Shown one piece after another: positions 57,365 to 64,000 of a DNA stretch of 64,000 bases. This stretch comes from Hyalella azteca. Its lineage: Eukaryota > Arthropoda > Malacostraca > Amphipoda > Hyalellidae. The position numbers and the translations under genes are program-made. The stretch lies in assembly GCF_000764305.2 (NCBI RefSeq), contig NW_025946074.1, positions 543,152 to 607,151 of the forward strand. Direction: 5' to 3'. Numbering within the stretch: position 1 is the first letter of the stretch; the number at the start of each line of letters is the position of its first letter. The notes under the pieces are model-generated. The model saw only the letters and a list, made by a program, of their open reading frames with translations. It was not told where the DNA came from and did not search any database.

Positions 57365-57640
57365 TTAACTGCTACGTATACTTAACTGCTACGTATACTT
57401 AGGAGCTACGGGTACTTAATTATGCAGCTATGTGTACTTAGGCCACTACGTGTACTTAGGCCGCTACGTGTACAAAGGCCGCTACGTGTTTTTAGGCCAC
57501 TATACGTGCACTTGGGTCGCAACGTGTACTTAGGCCGCTACGGATACTTAGGCCGCTACGTGTACTTGGGCCACTGCGTGTACTTAGGCCGCTACGTGTA
57601 CTTAGGCCGCAACGTTCACATACGCAGCAATATGTACCTA
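57365..57640 (+). repeat. 18-bp minisatellite, ~14 copies
   Basis: The unit is GGCCGCTACGTGTACTTA, with ACTAC and GCAAC variants. The earliest copies (CTGCTACGTATACTTAA) are more diverged. The 18-bp period leaves a repetitive open frame at 57422-57643. Confidence 0.92.
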
Positions 57641-58080
57641 TAGCGATCTCTGAAAGAACGGCCACAGTTCTTCACATACTTGCCTGCAACGACTTCTTCC
57701 AGACTCGCGTAGCTCACCGACGCCCGGCAGATGGCGTCCTGATAGAACACGGAGTCTTAGTCGCAATGGAGCAGCCTGCCTTCCTTCACACTTCCCATTG
57801 GCTTCCTTATCGCAATTTACTTCAACCATGAACTTATTGTCTGTTTGAGTTGAACCGCGCCGAACTGAAACAAGCATTTGCTTAGAAAACCTGGTTTTCG
57901 AGGGGAGACTTGAAGAGGAACCGCGCTATTTTCGAGACTTATTTGACGGTAATTCCCTTGTTGGGGCAGTCCTCTGATGATAAGAGGTTCGTGGAGAGGG
58001 GACTTGAAACGCTGAAGGTTTTCGTAATGTTCACTGCGAGCTTTGGCAGGGGCAAATGATTCAAAGTCTTTCATAAAGTA
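57641..58080 (-). other. GC-richer exon-like island on - strand
   Basis: On the - strand an open frame from 58074 reads MKDFESFAPAKARSEHYENL and continues for 85 codons. AATGCTTGTTTCAG near 57866 is a good acceptor. Further on, a different frame reads DSVFYQDAICRASVSYASLE, then EVVAGKYVKNCGRSFRDRYR. GTTGCAG|GCAAGT there would fit a GC-type donor. The frames do not join as they stand. The region may hold exons or a decayed gene; the product is not recognised. Confidence 0.3.
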
Positions 58081-58311
58081 AACACTTTTTAATTAATTTG
58101 CATGAATAATAGCGAGTTTTGTGAAGTCAGGAACAAATAAAATCGAATGATGTATTTCCTCCTGGCAGGTAACAGGCAACGAAGCTGTGGGCATCAAGAA
58201 TAATTTTTGATCAATGTCTCGTGTTGATCTCTCAGTTTTCATGATTCAACATCGTTAAACAATCAAGTTCCATTTATTTTCACAAATGGTACGCAGTCAC
58301 AAAGTCACGAG

Positions 58312-58625
58312 CAGCAAATAACAGTCTCACATGAGCACAACAAGTCTCACATGAGCACACCAAGTCTCACATGAGCACACCAAGTCTCACATGAGCACAC
58401 CTAGTCTCACACGAGTACACCAAGTCTCACATGAGCACACCAAGTCTCACATGAGCATACCAAGTCTCACATGAGCACACCAAGTCTCATATAAGCACAC
58501 CAAGTCTCACATGAGCACACCAAGTCTCACATGAGCAACACACCAAGTCTCAAATGAGCACACCAAGTCTCACATGAGCACACCAAGTCTCACATGAGCA
58601 AACTAAGTCTCACGAGCACATCGAG
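58312..58625 (+). repeat. 20-bp minisatellite, ~15 copies
   Basis: CAAGTCTCACATGAGCACAC is repeated almost without change; one copy carries an extra ACACA-type insertion. Confidence 0.95.
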
Positions 58626-58770
58626 CGCATGCCACACCGAGCAAGTCTCACTTGAGCACATCGAGCGCATGACATACCGAGCAAGTCTCACTTGAGCACA
58701 TCGAGCGCATGACATACCGAGCAAGTCTCACGTGAGCACATCGAGCGCATGCCACGCCGAGCAAGTCAAA
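58610..58770 (+). repeat. 40-bp repeat derived from the 20-bp array, 4 copies
   Basis: The unit is GAGCACATCGAGCGCATGAC plus ATACCGAGCAAGTCTCACTT. It contains most of the neighbouring 20-bp unit and a new 20-bp half. It continues directly from that array. Confidence 0.92.
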
Positions 58771-59229
58771 ACATTCCCATCACTCCTCGGCTATCAAAAT
58801 GTTCTCAGAACAACTCGGAAAAGTTCTTGATGCGTAATAAATATTCCATAAGTTGCAGGCTCACAGTAGCCTTCTTCCACAAACTTCTGTTGCGCATTCT
58901 TCCGTGCATCCCAACGGGAGTAAATAATGCGCTCAGTTTGAAGGCATTTTTTTATATGCATTTTGCTTCGAAGCATTCAATGAGGGCATATTTTTTAAAA
59001 TAAATGTTTGAATTATAAAGATTTAGGATTTTCAAAAATTTAGCACGAAACAGGAATAATTCATAGAAATGACTTATTTCACATTCATGAATTGAATCAT
59101 TCACGTTATTTCAGAATATGCTATTCATCGTTTAATAGCTTATATCTGTGGATGCTCCGAGACGAGCGCCAAAATGTCAAATTATCGACTTTTTAGACAA
59201 AGTTACATAGATACAAAATCAAATTTTGA

Positions 59230-59750
59230 TGAGAAAGCTTGCCCTTCACCTCGAAATTCGCAGAAAACCTACAGCGTATTAAAAAATTCAGCAAAAAAAC
59301 GTGCCGCTATCACAAAACTCACGGAGAATGCAGCCATCTAAAAATTCAGAGAGAATGCATGTCGCTACGGTACCTCAAAATTCACTTAGAAAGCGTACCG
59401 CTATCTAAAATTTTAAAGAGAAAGCGATCAGCATATCTATAAAACCACAGATAAAGCATGTTGCTAGAGCAAAATTCACAGAGAAACAAACAGTTACAAG
59501 CGAACTTTTCACAGAGTCGGCGTTCTGTTGTTCAAAAATTTACCGAAAAAGTGTTCCCGTTATCTCAAAGATCGCAGAGAAAGCGTGCAGCTATCTCTAA
59601 ATCAAATAAAAAACCGTGGCAAAATCCCAAATTCCCAGATAAAGTGTGCAGCTATCATAAATTCTGCTGAAAATTTCAGCCTCGTATCACAAAATTCACA
59701 GAAAACGCCACCCGCGTTCGTTAAAATTCACAAAAACGCGCCAAAAAATT
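59230..59750 (+). repeat. Degenerate ~30-45-bp minisatellite
   Basis: AAATTCACAGAGAAAGCGTG and GCTATCTAAAA-like words recur about twelve times with variable spacing. Confidence 0.75.
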
Positions 59751-61494
59751 TCTAAAACTTCATAAGTGTACGAATTTCGTACTCGTATAAAATAAGGGTT
59801 ACGTGTCGCGCATTAGGAATAAAAGCGTTTCACGTTTCACGAAATTCGTGTACTACGTGGATAATGGAATCCAAAAATCGAACTGATGCTGGTTATCGCT
59901 GGTAAATGCAGCGCTCGGGAGTGGAGAAGTAGCTCCTGCAAACAAAGAGCCAAGAATTGAGTGTGTTTGCCACTCTATGCATTGTTTGCCTTCACTGAAC
60001 GAGGGGACTGAAAACCTGTACAGTGTAACAGAGTCCCAAGAACCCCGGTATTTCCGCAGTATGCCGCAAGTTTTTCCAATAGTACACAGTGCGATTCGAA
60101 AAATCCAGCTGTGTGTTGCAAACTGTGTCAAAATTGTATGATGAATGGTAAGCCGTGTACGTGTATCATTAGACATGAATTTACTTATATTGTAAAATGG
60201 AAATTTCAATTACTTCAATTGTAAAATGAACGATTGCGGTATAGACAATGATTTAGTAATGTGTATTTAATTTTATAATCATCGCATAATTTTCACATAA
60301 TCAAGATTTGAACTGCATGCACATTGTAATGGTATAGACTCCAGTTATAAAGAATATATATTAATCGAAATTATTAAAAAAAACTTATTAGGATTTTTGT
60401 AATACTCAATTATTCAGATTATTTTCATTAATGGCAAATTGTTTAATACAGGATTATCACGCTAATATTTTCGTAGAAAGTGAACTTTGCGTTTTGTGGG
60501 GTTCTGCACCTGTGCGATAGTTCTCGCGTCGTTTATAGTTTTCCAAAAAAAAGGAGAGACGAGCGGGAGAAGTCAGATAGCATCGAGAGAGACAGAAGAG
60601 ATCATCAGACGTGAGAGGTTGGAAGGGAAGTTGTGCCAATTTTTCCCATCTCGAATTGTGAAGTCCATTTGTTCATAGATACTACCCGATTGACGTACTT
60701 AATAGTTGAAACAATAATCGTCAACATCAACCTCATGCCAACTGGTTGGTGCAGTGATAATGTTGCATTGCGCATATCATCGTTCTATTATCTCTAAATT
60801 TGTTTGTTATCTGCAACCTGTCAGCAAGAGAATCCTGGAAACATTCAGCTAAAGAATCAGTTGTGCTGGAATTGAAATTAATACAGCTAACAATAGTACC
60901 AGCGAACAGTTTCCCAGGAGACAAGTTAGGAAAGGAATCCCTGGCATTCCCTGGACGTCAACCATGGTTGCAGAGACGGCGTAGAGACGTAACACGTACG
61001 TCATTGAACGTTGGTACGTTATTCGCCGAAAGTGGTTCTTTAAGAGTTATAACTATCTTGTATTAGGGTTCAAATGTTCGATTCAGGTTAGCCCACTTAT
61101 TTATCTTAACGGAAAACGATCCGTGCAAATTAGGATGTGTTTTTTGCCAAGTTTTTTTCCATTAAAATATTAACTTCATATTCTTTCATTGTGCACCTCA
61201 TATTACTAGCTAATTTACAATCTACTGTACACTGCGTACAGTAGACTTCCGCGATTACGGTCAGTACATGGTAGTGGTTCCTCGCTACAACATCATGCAG
61301 ATTCCAACATTCTTCTGGGGCCCGGTTATGGAATTGAAAACAATCGTTAGATTAACAAACTTAAGAGGATGTGCAGTCATGCTCGTAATTGCAGTTAAGA
61401 GTGTAGGTCTGATGCTGTCCGTCTCCAAAACTTGCTAGTTGCATAGCACTGAGATATTCACCATAGAACTGCGTTGCGTCACAGTGTCAGAACT
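59751..61494. other. Region without a supported gene
   Basis: A purine-rich open frame at 60487-60678 (+) begins with a signal-peptide-like run but has TTG, not ATG, at its start. The frame at 60800-61066 (+) ends RRRDVTRTSLNVGTL, loosely like the start of RTE-type endonuclease domains; too short to call. Confidence 0.3.
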
Positions 61495-62070
61495 TCATTA
61501 CACTTTCACCTACATCGCTTAATTATAACTTAGCTTGCACCGCTTAATTATAACTTAGCTTGCATCGTTTAATTATAACTTAACTTGCACCGCTTAATTA
61601 TAAATTAACTTGCACTGCTTAATTATAACTTAGCTTGCACCGCTTAATTATAAATTAACTTGCACCGCTTAATTATAAATTAACTTGCACTGCTTAATTA
61701 TAACTTTACTTGCACCGCTTAATTATAAATTAACTTGCACTGCTTAATTATAACTTTACTTGCACCGCTTAATTATAAATTAACTTGCACCGCTTAATTA
61801 TAACTTTACTTGCACCGCTTAATTATAACTTAACTTACACCGCCTAATAATAACTTAACTTGCACTGCTTAATTATAAATTAACTTGCACTGCTTAATTA
61901 TAACTTAACTTGCACCGATTAATTATAAATTAACTTACACCGCTTAATAATAACTTGAGTTGCACCGCTTAATTATAAATTAACTTGCACCGCCTAATTA
62001 TAACTTGACTTGCACCGCTTAATTATGACGTCACCTATACCGCTTGATTATATCGTGACTTGCACCGTTT
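61495..62070 (+). repeat. 24-bp minisatellite, ~23 copies
   Basis: CTTGCACCGCTTAATTATAA plus CTTA is repeated with high regularity, alternating between AACTTA, AAATTA and AACTTTA forms. Copies at the right edge are diverged (GACGTCACCTATACC). It is the longest and most uniform array after the exon 7 array. Confidence 0.95.
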
Positions 62071-64000
62071 ATTTTTAGCCACAAAAATACCACTTTGTTC
62101 CATATTCATCAAGAAAGTGAATTTTATTTTCCCTTTTGCCGCCCAGTGAACCGTATTTGTTCAATGCTTCGTTGAACCTTCTTTTTTACAGCCCTGCGGC
62201 TAGAAAACTCAGAGTTGAAGTTCAAGTCTGGGTTCATAAATAAAATCTGGCCATAAAATCAAAATAAATGAAGGATCTTAGCTATATATTATACCCGATC
62301 TACCTCGATTATCAAATATCAATGATCGTCTGCTTCGCGGGAATTTTAGAAATATGCGCATTGCGTAATTTTGATCTTCTGGTTGATTTGTGGCGTCAAG
62401 GTCTGTTTTATTTTTCTTTATTGAAATAACATAAATTAACATTTTCATAAAAAATGCTACGCAACCTCGTCGTAAATTACGCTGTAAATGAAATTAGGTA
62501 GTAAACGAATGATCACAAACTAACATTATGAATGACAAAAATTAATCATGTTGGTGGCTGTGCGAGTAATAATGATCAACTATCTTTACTGCAGCCTCTT
62601 ACTATCTTTACTGAAGCAGGTAATTGGATGTATGCAATTCAAAACAATTATTATCAAATCGATGATCGATACACAAACGATAAGTGCACAAAAAAAAACA
62701 TAACCGTGCATGTGTTTCAATATTAAATTTACTTTCAAATGTTTAGAGTACTTTCATGTTAAGTTGAGATTTGAGACTCGTGTTTCTCACTCAAGAAACG
62801 AGGTTCGGGAATGTAGAATTGAAGCCTTCGTTAGAAACGAAAAAAATAACGTTTTCGAATAACTTAGATAAAAGAACGAGCATAATATTGTAACGCAACT
62901 CCGAAGCATGATCATCAGAAGCAATGATTATACACACAACCATTCAGTCGAGGTCACATCAATTAATGATTGAAAACTCTAACGACGAAATCAAACTTGC
63001 AAAAACCTTATACATTGCAGCTAATATAAATTGCATATAATTCGAAATGAGAAAATGAAATCCAAATTCTAAAATGAAACCTATTTTCTGAACAACCATT
63101 TTCTTCAAATAGTCATTTACACACAGAACGAAAAAAAATACATTTTAAGACCTTGCATAAAACATCAACTTAATTGATTCTTGATCCAAGGTATTTCAAA
63201 TTTTCAATCATCTAAAATAGAATTTTCCATATGGCGCAATACTTACGTGGCGGAAGCATTCAGTAAAATATTAAAGCATATTGATAAATGCTCTTGTTGA
63301 GCACATAAAAATTTATTTCTGAGGTAGTAAAATTTGGTTAAAAGAACGCGAACGGTGAATGAGCCTCTATATACGTCAATACTCTACGAATAAATACATC
63401 AATATTACAAGTAAATGGAAAAAGTGGTGGTGATGGCGTTAAATTTAAATTCAATGGTGTAACTTCGAGGTTATTCGAACATAGCGTCTTGTAATTCAAC
63501 CACCGGAATAAACACTGACCTACTATGAGTTTAATTCAAATCATCTTCACAACTTACAGCGAGAAATCGTTCGCAGATAATTTTAATGACACTTATAAGA
63601 TTAAAGAAACGCATTTCACATTATATTATATACGTTAATTTCTATTCAATTTACAGCAATTCTCAGACCAATATCTTTTAGAGTTCAAGGTACCCTAATT
63701 ATCACCACGTAGCAACATTCTAGTGCTATATAATATTAAATGCATCCAGTTTCAATTAGTGGCCATGGAATGGAAAGTTGATGTTCGATGATTATTAATT
63801 TGAATATTGTATGTTTGAGTTTGAAATTATTTGATGATTATTAGGAAATTATAAAATAATAATTTGTTACCATATATTTCTAATCTTATAAAACACCATT
63901 TGAGTGCAACTTCGAAAATTTCTTTTAATCAAAACGCATTTTCAGTTTAAATTTTATATCAAGCAATACCCGTAAATGAGGCACACCGGAAATTAAAGGA
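62071..64000. other. AT-rich region, nothing supported
   Basis: Short unrecognised open frames only (for example 62532-62726 +). No repeats or transposon ends were seen. Confidence 0.5.

Noticed and set aside
58312..58770. CRISPR-like regular repeats
   Set aside because: Units are contiguous with no unique spacers; plain tandem repeats in eukaryotic DNA.
60487..60678. Possible first exon with signal peptide
   Set aside because: The frame begins at TTG with an in-frame TGA just before it; no ATG and no acceptor upstream.
60800..61066. Possible RTE-type retrotransposon fragment
   Set aside because: Only a short SLNVGTL-like stretch resembles the family; no endonuclease or reverse transcriptase follows.

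Overview
The window looks like animal, most likely arthropod, nuclear DNA. It is AT-rich, has spliceosomal introns with GT-AG borders, carries Tc1/mariner and piggyBac-type elements, and is crowded with minisatellites. One gene can be read with confidence. It lies on the + strand from about 2.7 to 22.5 kb and has 12 proposed coding exons whose phases all agree. It predicts a cysteine-rich secreted or membrane-tethered protein of about 771 residues. The protein resembles the arthropod family that, from memory, InterPro describes with DUF7042 to DUF7045. Exons are clearly GC-richer than introns. A crustacean, perhaps an amphipod, would fit the repeat-rich introns, but this is inference.

Layout. 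1-2.67 kb: no gene seen. 2.68-22.57 kb: the gene. Exon 1 (signal peptide) is followed by a 7-kb intron with three minisatellites. Eleven further exons lie between 9.87 and 22.49 kb, with candidate poly(A) signals just after the stop. The most striking feature is that several introns begin or end in a minisatellite whose unit is a copy of the exon/intron junction. The 5' splice site is present in three copies after exon 2, about six after exon 4 and ten after exon 7. The 3' end of the intron before exon 4 is also repeated. A ~500-bp fold-back element and a 1.2-kb degenerate array fill the intron before exon 11.

22.6-64 kb: no complete gene recognised. This part holds a piggyBac-like MITE (35.67-36.19 kb), a Tc1-like MITE (36.92-37.27 kb), a full-length but inactivated Tc1-like transposon (55.24-56.94 kb) and about fifteen further tandem arrays, including a 24-bp array at 61.5-62.07 kb and nested 20/40-bp arrays at 58.3-58.8 kb. 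A few GC-richer, exon-like islands (35.1, 37.5, 39.6, 40.2-40.8 and 57.6-58.1 kb) may belong to one or more further genes, but I could not assemble them into a model.

No rRNA, tRNA, CRISPR or prokaryotic feature was found.
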